From: SIG565 sp045651765
Lineage (GTDB): Bacteria > Bacillota > Clostridia > Oscillospirales > Acutalibacteraceae
Assembly: GCA_045651765.1 (NCBI GenBank)
Contig: JAZRSY010000005.1
Location: 1 to 55,220, forward strand
Direction of reading: 5' to 3'
Length of the DNA: 55,220 nt
Below, piece after piece: positions 43,561 to 51,732 of this stretch (position 1 is its first letter; each line of letters opens with the position of its first letter). Made by a program: the position numbers and the translations under genes. The notes under the pieces were generated by a model, which had not been told where the DNA came from, did not search any database, and saw nothing but the letters and a program-made list of their open reading frames with translations.

Positions 43561-44760
43561 TTATTTATTAACTATGGCTATTTTCAAACCTTCCATTTTT
43601 AAGTTGGTTTTTAAAGCCTCATTTATTTCTTCAAGCGGGTATTTGTGTGTAATGAGTTTTTCAATAGGTAACCCTATTGCTTTAGCGCGTTTTAAGAAAT
43701 CGAATGTGGTTGCATAATCGCGCAATGTGTAAACCCAAGAGCCTACCGTTGTAATTTCTTTAGCGCAAATGTCAAAATGCGGATTAATAGTGGCATCGCC
43801 ACCGTTTATAAAGAAGCCTAATTCGCAAAGGCCGCCGCCGTTACGAATAAACTTGTAAATATTGCTGTGGGCTATTGGTGAGCCTGTGCATTGGAAAGCA
43901 AAATCGGCCAAGTAACCGCCAAAAGCGTTTTGAACCGCTGAAGTCAAGGCCTCAATGCCGTTGTGGTCTTTAAAGTTAACCACATGGTCGGCACCCATAA
44001 GTTTAGCAAACTCTAAACGCTTGGTCTCGCCATCAACCGCAACAATGTTTTCAATGCCCATTGTGCGAAGTATGGCAATGCAAATAAGGCCGATTGGGCC
44101 GCAACCCTGCACAACAACACGGCTGTTAAACCTTAAAATGCCGGTTGTTTTTGCACGCTCAACTGCGTGAATAAGCACAGCGCAGGGCTCTATTAAAATG
44201 CGAGAATCTAAATCTAAATCGCTTACATTAAACACGGTTGAACCGCCGCGAACTAATATGTAATCGCTGAACCAGCCGTTCAAATGAACATCGTCGTCTG
44301 GCAATAGGCCGTAAACATCGGCGCCGCCAACGTTTTGTTTATTTAAATCGAACATGGTAATATCGGGGTTGTCTTTAAAAATCATACAGGTTACTACCTT
44401 ATCGCCAACGGCTAAGGGTTTACCGGCAGAATCTTTTTTAACATTTTTACCCATTTTAACAATTTCGCCTGTACCTTCGTGGCCAAGCGCTACAGGTATA
44501 AGACCAAATGGGTCGCGTTTAAACTCGTGGGCATCGGTTCCGCAAACGCCGCAGCCTTCAACCTTAACTAAAATATCGTCGTCGCCAACGGGTGGCATTG
44601 GGTATTCTTTAAGTTCAAACCTTTCAAGGCCTGTTAGCATTGCCACTCGGGCCGTAGAAGGAACGCTGCCGCCTGCAGTGCTCACAGGGGCTTGAGTTCC
44701 CTTCATATCACTTAACACCTGGCGAACAATTGCTTCTATATTAGAAGAATTAATATCCAC
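43561..44760 (-). CDS. Zinc-dependent alcohol dehydrogenase with an encapsulation peptide
   Basis: The protein is a medium-chain zinc dehydrogenase: GCGVCGTDAHEFKRDPFG (catalytic zinc), GHEGTGEIV and the NAD-binding VVQGCGPIGLICIAILRTMG. It can reduce lactaldehyde to 1,2-propanediol or propionaldehyde to propanol and so regenerate NAD+. The N-terminus (NSSNIEAIVRQVLSDMKG) is an amphipathic helix followed by a linker, as in encapsulated enzymes. The start is the GTG at 44760, with AAAGGCGG eight bases upstream; ATG is absent here. Confidence 0.92.
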   Translation of the reverse strand: MDINSSNIEAIVRQVLSDMKGTQAPVSTAGGSVPSTARVAMLTGLERFELKEYPMPPVGDDDILVKVEGCGVCGTDAHEFKRDPFGLIPVALGHEGTGEIVKMGKNVKKDSAGKPLAVGDKVVTCMIFKDNPDITMFDLNKQNVGGADVYGLLPDDDVHLNGWFSDYILVRGGSTVFNVSDLDLDSRILIEPCAVLIHAVERAKTTGILRFNSRVVVQGCGPIGLICIAILRTMGIENIVAVDGETKRLEFAKLMGADHVVNFKDHNGIEALTSAVQNAFGGYLADFAFQCTGSPIAHSNIYKFIRNGGGLCELGFFINGGDATINPHFDICAKEITTVGSWVYTLRDYATTFDFLKRAKAIGLPIEKLITHKYPLEEINEALKTNLKMEGLKIAIVNK

Positions 44761-44761
44761 T

Positions 44762-45241
44762 TTATATTCCGCCTTTCTCAAAAAACTGTTTTCCGTACTC
44801 TGCTAAAAGAGTGTCTTGCTCCTCGGTGCCACCGCTTACCCCTAAGCCGCCCACAATAACGCCTGCGGAATTTTTAAGGGGTTCGCCACCGCCGAAAATC
44901 ACTATTTTACCCTCATTTGTAAACTGAATGCCGTATAGTGAATTGCCCGGCTGTGCCAAAGGTTTTAACATCGAGGTTGACATTTTAAGTGCTACCACGG
45001 TAAATGCTTTGTTCACGGCTATATCGTAACTTGCATAATAAGAATTATCCATACATTCCACAAGCACCGGCCTTGCCGCGCTGTTAGAAACCGCCACAAC
45101 GGCGTTAACGCCCAGCTCTTTGGCCTTCTCTTTTACGGCCGCGCTGATTTTTTGTGCCTTAGCCAAGGTTATATCGTTTTTATTAGAACTTAACTCTTGC
45201 ACAATTGCATCTACCACGGTTTGCAAGGCATTATTATCCAT
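44762..45241 (-). CDS. DUF336 (GlcG/HbpS/PduO C-terminal-like) protein
   Basis: The 159-residue protein has an N-terminal encapsulation-type helix (NALQTVVDAIVQELSSNK) and then a GlcG/HbpS domain with AKELGVNAVVAVSNSAARPVLVECMDNSYYASYDIAVNKAFTVV and PLKNSAGVIVGGLGVSGGTEEQD. Related domains bind haem or cofactors; its job in microcompartments is not established. The ATG at 45241 is chosen, but an in-frame GTG at 45253 overlapping the aldolase stop is possible. Confidence 0.85.
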   Translation of the reverse strand: MDNNALQTVVDAIVQELSSNKNDITLAKAQKISAAVKEKAKELGVNAVVAVSNSAARPVLVECMDNSYYASYDIAVNKAFTVVALKMSTSMLKPLAQPGNSLYGIQFTNEGKIVIFGGGEPLKNSAGVIVGGLGVSGGTEEQDTLLAEYGKQFFEKGGI

Positions 45242-45252
45242 GCCTGCCACCA

Positions 45253-46041
45253 CTATTTACCTAACTGCTCTAATACGCGGCGTGTGATTTCCGAAACCAT
45301 ATCGGAGTTATCGTGTCCGCCACATTTACCGCAGCCATGGCAGCTTGGTTGACCGCTTTTTGCGTTGGGACATAAATCGGCCGGGTGTTTACCCTTCATG
45401 CCAAACTGACGGCGGATTTCGTAAAGGCGTTGAACCTGAGATTCAGATAATTCTTTTGGACCGCCAAGTTGTTTAGAAATGTATAACAGATGGGCATAAA
45501 ACTCAACCGACTCCATTTTGTGATAAGCATTGAGTAGGCTATCGGAAAACGAGAGTGCACCATGATTTTCAAGTAAAACAGCATCAAAAGACTGTAAATA
45601 TTTAGAAACTGCATCGGGTATTTCTTCGGTAGAAGGGGTGCCGTATTCGGCAATAGGAACACAACCAAGAGCAATAACAGCCTCGGGCATGATGGGTTGT
45701 GTTAGCGGAATGCCTGCAATGGCAAAGCCGGTAGCATAAAGTGGGTGTGCGTGAACTACGGCGTTAACATCGGGGCGTTCCTTATATACACGCATGTGCA
45801 TTTTAATTTCCGAAGAAGGTTTAAATCCGGGGTTGGCTTGAATAACCTTACCGTTGCGGTCTACTTTACAAATATATTCAGGTGTCATAAAGCCTTTGCT
45901 AACACCTGTGGGTGTGCAAAGAAATTCATTGTCATTCAGTTTAACAGAAATATTACCATCGTTAGAAGCAACCATTCCCTTGTCGTAAATGCGTTTGCCG
46001 ATTTCACAAATCTGTTTTTTAATTTCGTACTCGTTAATCAT
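45253..46041 (-). CDS. Class II aldolase (fuculose/rhamnulose-1-phosphate type)
   Basis: The 262-residue zinc aldolase splits a 6-deoxy-ketose-1-phosphate to lactaldehyde and DHAP. NDGNISVKL, the zinc ligands in HAHPLYATG and the H in LLENHGALS match the AraD/FucA family. After residue about 210 comes a tail with CHGCGKCGGHD and a C-terminal encapsulation-type helix (DMVSEITRRVLEQLGK). The start at 46041 has AAAGGAG eight bases before it. It is preceded by its own promoter. This gene is the marker of GRM5-type loci. Confidence 0.93.
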   Translation of the reverse strand: MINEYEIKKQICEIGKRIYDKGMVASNDGNISVKLNDNEFLCTPTGVSKGFMTPEYICKVDRNGKVIQANPGFKPSSEIKMHMRVYKERPDVNAVVHAHPLYATGFAIAGIPLTQPIMPEAVIALGCVPIAEYGTPSTEEIPDAVSKYLQSFDAVLLENHGALSFSDSLLNAYHKMESVEFYAHLLYISKQLGGPKELSESQVQRLYEIRRQFGMKGKHPADLCPNAKSGQPSCHGCGKCGGHDNSDMVSEITRRVLEQLGK

Positions 46042-46097
46042 TTTGCATTCTCCTTTAAAATTTGGTTTTTGTTTGATTTTTTGCCTTTTATACTGTA

Positions 46098-46126
46098 ATT
46101 TTAGCATAAAACACGCTTAAAGTCAA
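46098..46126 (-). promoter_or_regulatory. Second (internal) promoter of the microcompartment operon
   Basis: Minus strand TTGACT, 17 bases and TAAAAT, with TGC before the -10 (extended -10), in the gap between the EutP-like gene and the aldolase. It allows the aldolase-to-pduL part to be expressed separately from the radical-enzyme genes. Confidence 0.82.
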
Positions 46127-46180
46127 CATAAAAATCTTTATTTTTGTTTATTTTTCTGTTTTTGTGTTGGTTTTATGTTG
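46124..46180. promoter_or_regulatory. Putative operator at the second promoter
   Basis: CAACATAAAA (46124-46133) and TTTTATGTTG (46171-46180) are perfect inverted copies 47 bases apart; the first overlaps the -35. The 20-base stretch at 46165-46184 matches 19 of 20 bases of 50403-50422 near the first promoter (opposite strand). Part of it lies in the last codons of the EutP-like gene. Confidence 0.55.
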
Positions 46181-46594
46181 TTTTAGGTGTTCTAATACAT
46201 CATTTATGCCCTCGCCCGTTATGGAATTCACAAAAAATACCTTTTTGCAGCCCGAAAGCCTTAACCAACGCTCTGCTTTTTGGGGCTCGGCTTTATCAAT
46301 CTTTGTAACTATGCCAATAACCTCACGGTTTACAAGGCATGTTATGCAAGGCGGAAAGAGTGAATAATCGTCATTAGCGGCAATAAGCAAGGCTACAACA
46401 TCGGCCTCGTAGGAATATAGTGCCAACGCAGCGCCTAAATCGTGATTCTCGGCATATTCGCCGGGGGAATCTATAAGAAAATCGGAAAAGGCCATGCCCT
46501 GCGTTTTCTTATATTCCACCTTTTGCCCCATTAATGCTTGAGTAAGGGTTGTTTTGCCGCAACCACTGCGACCAACAAGCAACAGCTTTTTCAT
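46148..46594 (-). CDS. EutP/PduV-like small GTPase
   Basis: The 148-residue protein has P-loop GRSGCGKTTL, DSPGEY (G3) and TKID (G4), the EutP/PduV family found in many microcompartment loci, with uncertain function (movement or assembly has been proposed). It overlaps the PduU-like gene by four bases (ATGA). Its 3' end carries a shared regulatory motif. Confidence 0.9.
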   Translation of the reverse strand: MKKLLLVGRSGCGKTTLTQALMGQKVEYKKTQGMAFSDFLIDSPGEYAENHDLGAALALYSYEADVVALLIAANDDYSLFPPCITCLVNREVIGIVTKIDKAEPQKAERWLRLSGCKKVFFVNSITGEGINDVLEHLKQHKTNTKTEK

Positions 46595-46965
46595 GTTCGA
46601 GTCATCTCACAAACATCAAAGCCTAATTTTTGTGTTGCATAGTCGGTTACAGCGGCCAAGGCGGCTTCCACTTGGGAGACCGAGCCCGTTACTATAACGG
46701 TGCCGCTAAAGCGGTCCACAAACCCGAGCGTTACGCCCGAAGCCTTTAAGGCAATATCGCCCGCTATAATGGCGGTTTCACTCGGGCTCAGGGTTAAAAT
46801 TCCAATTGCGCCCTCGTGCGCTTCGGCAGGGTCTAACCCCAGTTTGTAATATAAAATATTGTCGGGGTTGGCAATAATATGGGCCAGCGTTATTTGTTTT
46901 CCGGGGACCAATTCTTGAACAATACGCATTTTTTCGCCACTGTTAATTAAATTATCAAAATTCAT
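46591..46965 (-). CDS. PduU/EutS-like circularly permuted BMC shell protein
   Basis: The 124-residue protein contains RIVQELVPGKQITLAHIIANP and GAIGILTLSPSETAIIAGDIALKASGVTLGFVDRFSGTVIVTGSVSQVEAAL, the permuted BMC fold whose N-terminal strands form a small barrel over the pore. An extra dozen residues precede the usual start; the ATG at 46965 has a GGGGGG site. Confidence 0.93.
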   Translation of the reverse strand: MNFDNLINSGEKMRIVQELVPGKQITLAHIIANPDNILYYKLGLDPAEAHEGAIGILTLSPSETAIIAGDIALKASGVTLGFVDRFSGTVIVTGSVSQVEAALAAVTDYATQKLGFDVCEMTRT

Positions 46966-46967
46966 TT

Positions 46968-47759
46968 TTACCCCCCTATTTTAGCATTAAGGCCATGCGA
47001 CCTTGCCACATTAATTAATTTTTCCATATGCTCGTTTGTAGGCGGCGGAACATCGCCCATTAAATACGGTCTGTTAAGACCTTCATATTTATCGCGCCCC
47101 ATACGGTGATATGGTAACAAATGTATTTCGTTGACACCGTTAAGACTTTTGGCAAAGGCCGCAATATCTGAAATTTCGGCCTCGGTATCGTTAAATCCCG
47201 GTATTACCGGAACCCTAATAATAAGCCTTTTAGCCTGCCTTGCTATTAAGGCTGCATTTTCTAAAATTCTTTCGTTAGGTTGGCCGGTAAATTCGGCGTG
47301 TTTTGCACTGTTAATGTGCTTAATATCCATTAAAAACAAATCTATGTGCGGAATAAACTTTTCAATAACACTTTGTTCGGCAAATCCTGTGGTTTCTATG
47401 GCAGTGTTTATGCCGTGGTCATGGCAGGCATTCAGCAAACTAATAGCAAAATCGGGTTGCAAAAGCGATTCCCCACCCGAAAGGGTTATACCGCCACCCG
47501 AACGGCGATAATAGGGCGAATCCCTTAAAACCTCATCTAAAACCTCGGCCACCGTTACATCCTTGCCAATGGTCTTCATTTTTCCGTTTTGTTTCATTTG
47601 CTCTATGTTATAAGACTGCGATTCGGGGTTACAACACCAGCGGCACCTTAACGCACAACCCTTTAGAAACACTATGGTGCGTATGCCCGGACCATCATGC
47701 GTGGAAAACCGCTGAATATCGAAAATTCGGCCCCTTGTTAAAAGTTTAGAATCGGCCAT
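46968..47759 (-). CDS. Glycyl radical enzyme activase
   Basis: The 263-residue radical-SAM enzyme makes the glycyl radical on the adjacent dehydratase. DIQRFSTHDGPGIRTIVFLKGC and CALRCRWC hold the CxxxCxxC cluster site, and GGGITLSGGESLLQPDF is the SAM-binding GGE region. No extra ferredoxin-like CxxCxxCxxxCP insert is present, so it is of the compact PFL-activase type. Its start overlaps the dehydratase stop (TAAATG). Confidence 0.95.
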   Translation of the reverse strand: MADSKLLTRGRIFDIQRFSTHDGPGIRTIVFLKGCALRCRWCCNPESQSYNIEQMKQNGKMKTIGKDVTVAEVLDEVLRDSPYYRRSGGGITLSGGESLLQPDFAISLLNACHDHGINTAIETTGFAEQSVIEKFIPHIDLFLMDIKHINSAKHAEFTGQPNERILENAALIARQAKRLIIRVPVIPGFNDTEAEISDIAAFAKSLNGVNEIHLLPYHRMGRDKYEGLNRPYLMGDVPPPTNEHMEKLINVARSHGLNAKIGG

Positions 47760-50285
47760 TTAAAATTCCCCCTGCTGTGTGCGGTTAATAATGTCATCCT
47801 GCAAGGAGCGTGAAAGTGTTGTAAACAAGGCGCTGTAACCCGCAACCCTAACCACCAATGACTTGTATTTTTCGGGGTTTGCTTGGGCATCACGCAGGGT
47901 TTCGCGGCTTACAACATTAAATTGCATGTGGCTTCCCTTTTGGTCAAAATAGCCGCGCACCAGTGCAACAAAACTTTCAAGTCCGCTCGCCCCTGCTAAA
48001 GCGCTTGGGTGGAATTTCATATTAAATAATGTTCCGTTAGATGCTATGTAATGGTCGAGCCTTGAAACCGAGTTGGCTGCTGCTGTCGGTCCTTTTACAT
48101 CTCGGCCCGCTGCAGGCGATACGCCATCGGCCACCGGTGTGAAGGCTAAACGGCCATCGGGTGTGGCACCGGTTTGTGCGCCCAGCGGCACATTAGCCGA
48201 AACCGGATATAACCCCGCTTGGTACTGCCCACCGCGTGGGTTTTTATAGTTAAGTAATAGGCGTGTGTATGTATAGGCCACATCGCGTGCAAAAGAATCA
48301 ACCTTGGCAACATCGTTGCCAAACTTGGGCAACTCTCCAATTTTATCAAGTATTTTTCCATAAGCGTCTTTTTTATCACTGGAACAGTTATTTTTAACAA
48401 CCGTTTCGTATATAGCCTTTACATCATCGCTTGATAACACCTTGCCCGATTTAACAAACTCTTTGGCAACCTGAGTTGTAATTTGTTCGGCTTTTTTGGC
48501 GTCCATATCTTTTCCAAAATTGTTTTGGAGCGCCTCTTTAAGTTCGGCTATGGTGAACGCTTTTTGTTCGTACACCAAAGTTTTAATAGCATATAAAGAG
48601 TCGGTCATGTTGGCTATACCAAAGCCCTGCGGACCTGTAAAGTTATAAATTGCGCCGCCTTCTTGCAAACTTTTACCACGACCAATGCAATCTTCAACCA
48701 TGCAAGATTGAAACGGCAGTGGGCAGAGTTCTGCGTGGGCCACATCTATTGCATTATCAGCATTAACCATAAGTTCTATGAAATAATTCATTTGGGTTTT
48801 ATAGGCATCATAAAACTCTTCAAAGCTCTGCATTTTCGCAACATCGCCTGTTTGCGGACCAATTTGAACGCCGTTGTCTACGCCGTTAGAAAACACCATC
48901 TCGAGTGGGCGGCACATATTAAAGAACGCGGCATCGTGCCAGCCATCTGTTTTGGCGGCTTTTTGCGGCTCAACACAACCAATAATGTTATAATCCCTTG
49001 CGTCCTCTAATGTAAGGCCACGGCTTTGAAGCGAAGGAATAATAACCTCGTCGTTATAATAGGCCGGCAAACCAACGCCTGTGCGGGTAACCTCGGCAGC
49101 GCGAATCATAAACTCGTGTGGGGTGCCATTCCAAACCCTAACCGAAAACGAAGGTTGTGGGAGGGACACATGCATTGTCGCATTCATGCACATATACGAA
49201 ATATCGTTAGTGGCATCGCGTCCGTTTGAATCTTGGCCACCTACAATAAGGTTTTGGAAAAGGCTGTATCCTGCAAATCCCTCGGCCGATGCGGCATCGC
49301 GCACTTTGTTAAGGTCATTAAGTTTTACCCAAATGCAATCTATTAATTCTTGGGCAAATTCACGGGTTATTTTGCCGCTTTCTAAATCGGCAATATAATA
49401 AGGGTACATATATTGGTCGAAGCGACCGGGAGAAATTGAGTGTCCGCTCGATTCAGTTTGCAAAAGCATTTGCACAAACCAAAACGATTGACATGCCTCG
49501 TAAAATGAGGTTGCACCGTTTTGTGGCACCCTTTGGCAATTTTCAGCAATTTTTAAAAGCTCGTTTTTGCGGGGTTCGGTTGCATCGGCGGCTAATTTTT
49601 TGGCCAACACAGCGTACCTTTTAGCATAATTGCAAACGGCCTGGCAACTAATAATTACAGCCTCTAAAAAGTGGTGGCGTCGGGCGTAATCGGCATCGGC
49701 TACGCTTAATTTTTCGAGCGCAGCTTTAGCCTCGGCCTCTATTCCCTTGAAGCCCATTTTAAGCACCTTGGCGTAATCTACGGTAACATGGCCTATGCCG
49801 TTGTAAAAATAGTTACCCGGTGTGAACATATTGTGTTCAATAGCGGTAAGCGCTTCGGGTGCCATATAGGAAGTCGCAAGTTCACTAGTGGTTTTACCCT
49901 TCCAATAGGTGTAAACTTCTTTTAAGGTTTTTTTGGTTTCATCCGATATATAAAACGGGTCGGCCGAGCGGGTTTCTATTGTGTCAAATTCGTCTTCAAG
50001 CCAACTGTAAGAATATTCAGGGAAAACCTGACAACTGCGGGGCATTTTTGTGTTACTACCAACAATGAGCTCAAGCGGACGAATGGTAATGGGTAAACCC
50101 TCTAAAATATGGGCAAAGGCCTTGGCCCTTCTCAAATATATTGGTTGGCCTTCGGTTTCTTTGTAACTTTGGGTTAAAAGAACTGCCCTTTCAGCCTCTA
50201 TTTGTGGCATTTTTTCAAATAAATGTTCAATTAATTTAGGGATTCTTTCGGTTTTTTCTATTTTTTGGGAATAAATTGTACTCAT
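47760..50285 (-). CDS. Glycyl radical 1,2-propanediol dehydratase
   Basis: The 841-residue glycyl radical enzyme dehydrates 1,2-propanediol to propionaldehyde without B12. The radical Gly816 lies in RVAGYSALF. The catalytic Cys437 and the base Glu439 lie in NIIGCVEPQ, the diol-dehydratase pattern, and HDAAFFNMCRPLE follows. The length fits family members that act on diols. With a class II aldolase, PduL and PduP-like genes beside it, 1,2-propanediol from fucose or rhamnose is the likely substrate; choline or glycerol is less likely. The first gene of the operon; GGAGGG site. No encapsulation helix is obvious. Confidence 0.93.
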   Translation of the reverse strand: MSTIYSQKIEKTERIPKLIEHLFEKMPQIEAERAVLLTQSYKETEGQPIYLRRAKAFAHILEGLPITIRPLELIVGSNTKMPRSCQVFPEYSYSWLEDEFDTIETRSADPFYISDETKKTLKEVYTYWKGKTTSELATSYMAPEALTAIEHNMFTPGNYFYNGIGHVTVDYAKVLKMGFKGIEAEAKAALEKLSVADADYARRHHFLEAVIISCQAVCNYAKRYAVLAKKLAADATEPRKNELLKIAENCQRVPQNGATSFYEACQSFWFVQMLLQTESSGHSISPGRFDQYMYPYYIADLESGKITREFAQELIDCIWVKLNDLNKVRDAASAEGFAGYSLFQNLIVGGQDSNGRDATNDISYMCMNATMHVSLPQPSFSVRVWNGTPHEFMIRAAEVTRTGVGLPAYYNDEVIIPSLQSRGLTLEDARDYNIIGCVEPQKAAKTDGWHDAAFFNMCRPLEMVFSNGVDNGVQIGPQTGDVAKMQSFEEFYDAYKTQMNYFIELMVNADNAIDVAHAELCPLPFQSCMVEDCIGRGKSLQEGGAIYNFTGPQGFGIANMTDSLYAIKTLVYEQKAFTIAELKEALQNNFGKDMDAKKAEQITTQVAKEFVKSGKVLSSDDVKAIYETVVKNNCSSDKKDAYGKILDKIGELPKFGNDVAKVDSFARDVAYTYTRLLLNYKNPRGGQYQAGLYPVSANVPLGAQTGATPDGRLAFTPVADGVSPAAGRDVKGPTAAANSVSRLDHYIASNGTLFNMKFHPSALAGASGLESFVALVRGYFDQKGSHMQFNVVSRETLRDAQANPEKYKSLVVRVAGYSALFTTLSRSLQDDIINRTQQGEF

Positions 50286-50350
50286 TATTTAGTACCCTCC
50301 AAACAAATATATACAAACATTTTCTGTGTTTTTGACATTTTTACAGTTAT

Positions 50351-50379
50351 ATTTTATCAAAAAACCACAGTTTTGTCAA
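50351..50379 (-). promoter_or_regulatory. Main promoter of the microcompartment operon
   Basis: Minus strand TTGACA, 17 bases and TAAAAT lie 66 bases before the dehydratase ATG, a nearly perfect sigma-A promoter that would need active repression. Confidence 0.88.
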
Positions 50380-50380
50380 T

Positions 50381-50422
50381 AGAAAACAAAGAAAAAACCA
50401 AGAAAACAACATAAATCCAACA
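50381..50422. promoter_or_regulatory. Putative operator upstream of the main promoter
   Basis: AGAAAACAA occurs twice at exactly 20-base spacing (50381-50389, 50401-50409). The second copy overlaps AAAACAACATAAATCCAACA (50403-50422), which differs by one base from the minus strand of 46165-46184 at the second promoter. A DeoR-type repressor or an activator may bind here. Confidence 0.55.
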
Positions 50423-50470
50423 TCAATTATCTGTGAAAACCACATCGCCTGACAAAATTAACTCTCTGCC

Positions 50471-50499
50471 TTGCATATTATATATAAATGTAGTATAAT
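50471..50499 (+). promoter_or_regulatory. yhaM promoter
   Basis: TTGCAT, 17 bases and TATAAT, 39 bases before the yhaM ATG, divergent from the microcompartment promoter. Confidence 0.75.
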
Positions 50500-50538
50500 A
50501 TCTTTATAGTATATATAAATAATAAAGAGGTACTTTAT

Positions 50539-51510
50539 ATGAACTTTTCCCAACCCGATGTTCGCGGAATGGTAGAAGGCTTTTGCCTTATAAAATCTGT
50601 CGATAAAAAAACATCCTCTAAAGGCGACACATACCTCGATTTAACCCTTAGCGACAAAAGCGGAGAAATTAACGCTAAACTTTGGAGTTATAACGAGGTT
50701 CTGCACGGCACATACACCGCTAACGAACTTGTTAAGGTAAGGGGCACCGTGTCGGTTTATGCAGGCAGTGACCAACTGCGAATTGATAAAATTCGCCACA
50801 TTACCGAAGCCGACGGCATTAATGCGAACGATTATGTTCCCAGCGCCGAATATGATGTTAACGCTATGTTTGACGAGCTTTTTGCCATAGCATCTGATTT
50901 TTCCGACCAAAACCTTAAAAAATTAGTTACACATATGCTCTCAACCCACAAAACCGAATTATTATATTGGCCGGCAGCCTTTAAACTGCACCACGCCATT
51001 CGTGGCGGACTTTTAATGCACACACTGTCTATTGTTAGACTGTGCGAAAGCGTTTGCCACATTTACCCGTTTGTAGACCGTGAGTTACTAATTTCGGGCG
51101 CAATTTTACACGATATTGCAAAATTAACCGAATATGAAGTAACCGACACAGGAGTAGCTTCGGGCTATTCGGTTAAAGGCAACCTTATAGGCCACTTGGC
51201 CGAGGGCGCAATTATGGTGCGCAAGGCGGCCGAGGAATTAGGCATATCTTCAGAAAGTTCAATGTTGCTTGAGCATATGTTGCTTTCCCACCACGGTGAG
51301 CCTGAATTTGGCGCTGCAGTAAGACCAATGTTTATGGAAGCCGAACTTTTAAGCGAGCTCGACCTGCTCGATTCCCGCGTTTACGAAATGCGTGACGCCC
51401 TGTTAGCCGCTAAAGATAACGATTTTACCGGCAAACTTTGGGCTTTAGATAACCGCAAGTTATATAACCACACAAGAACAAATTTAGAAGAAAACCCTAA
51501 TTTGTTTTAA
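50539..51510 (+). CDS. yhaM: YhaM-family 3'-5' exoribonuclease
   Basis: The 323-residue protein has an N-terminal OB-fold domain (about residues 10-95, TYLDLTLSDKSGEINAKLW) and an HD phosphohydrolase domain (HHAIRGGLLMHTLSIVRL, SGAILHDIAKL, HMLLSHHGEPEFGAAVRP). In Bacillus YhaM trims RNA 3' ends. It starts a five-gene plus-strand run. Confidence 0.92.
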   Translation: MNFSQPDVRGMVEGFCLIKSVDKKTSSKGDTYLDLTLSDKSGEINAKLWSYNEVLHGTYTANELVKVRGTVSVYAGSDQLRIDKIRHITEADGINANDYVPSAEYDVNAMFDELFAIASDFSDQNLKKLVTHMLSTHKTELLYWPAAFKLHHAIRGGLLMHTLSIVRLCESVCHIYPFVDRELLISGAILHDIAKLTEYEVTDTGVASGYSVKGNLIGHLAEGAIMVRKAAEELGISSESSMLLEHMLLSHHGEPEFGAAVRPMFMEAELLSELDLLDSRVYEMRDALLAAKDNDFTGKLWALDNRKLYNHTRTNLEENPNLF

Positions 51511-51531
51511 TAAAGAAAAGGAGTTTTAAAA

Positions 51532-51732
51532 ATGAAAATCACAAAAGATATGTGCATAGGCGATGTTTTAGATATGGACACAGGTGCTGCCAAATACTTC
51601 TTCGAAATTGGTATGCACTGCTTAGGCTGCCCTGCATCTCGCGGTGAATCTATAGAAGAGGCCTGCCAGGTTCACGGCACCGACTGCGATTCACTCGTAG
51701 AAAAATTAAACCAATATTTTAGTGATAAATAA
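51532..51732 (+). CDS. DUF1858 small protein
   Basis: The 66-residue protein reads MKITKDMCIGDVLDMDTG...FFEIGMHCLGCPASRGESIEEAC, the DUF1858 pattern with a CxxC pair that may be redox-active or bind a cofactor. It has an AAGGAG site and its stop overlaps the trmK start. Confidence 0.92.
   Translation: MKITKDMCIGDVLDMDTGAAKYFFEIGMHCLGCPASRGESIEEACQVHGTDCDSLVEKLNQYFSDK

Noticed and set aside
47760..50285. Choline trimethylamine-lyase or B12-independent glycerol dehydratase
   Set aside because: The neighbours (class II aldolase, PduL, PduP-like, AckA) fit deoxysugar-derived 1,2-propanediol. No choline or ethanolamine-specific gene is present, and no B12 riboswitch or adenosyltransferase was seen.
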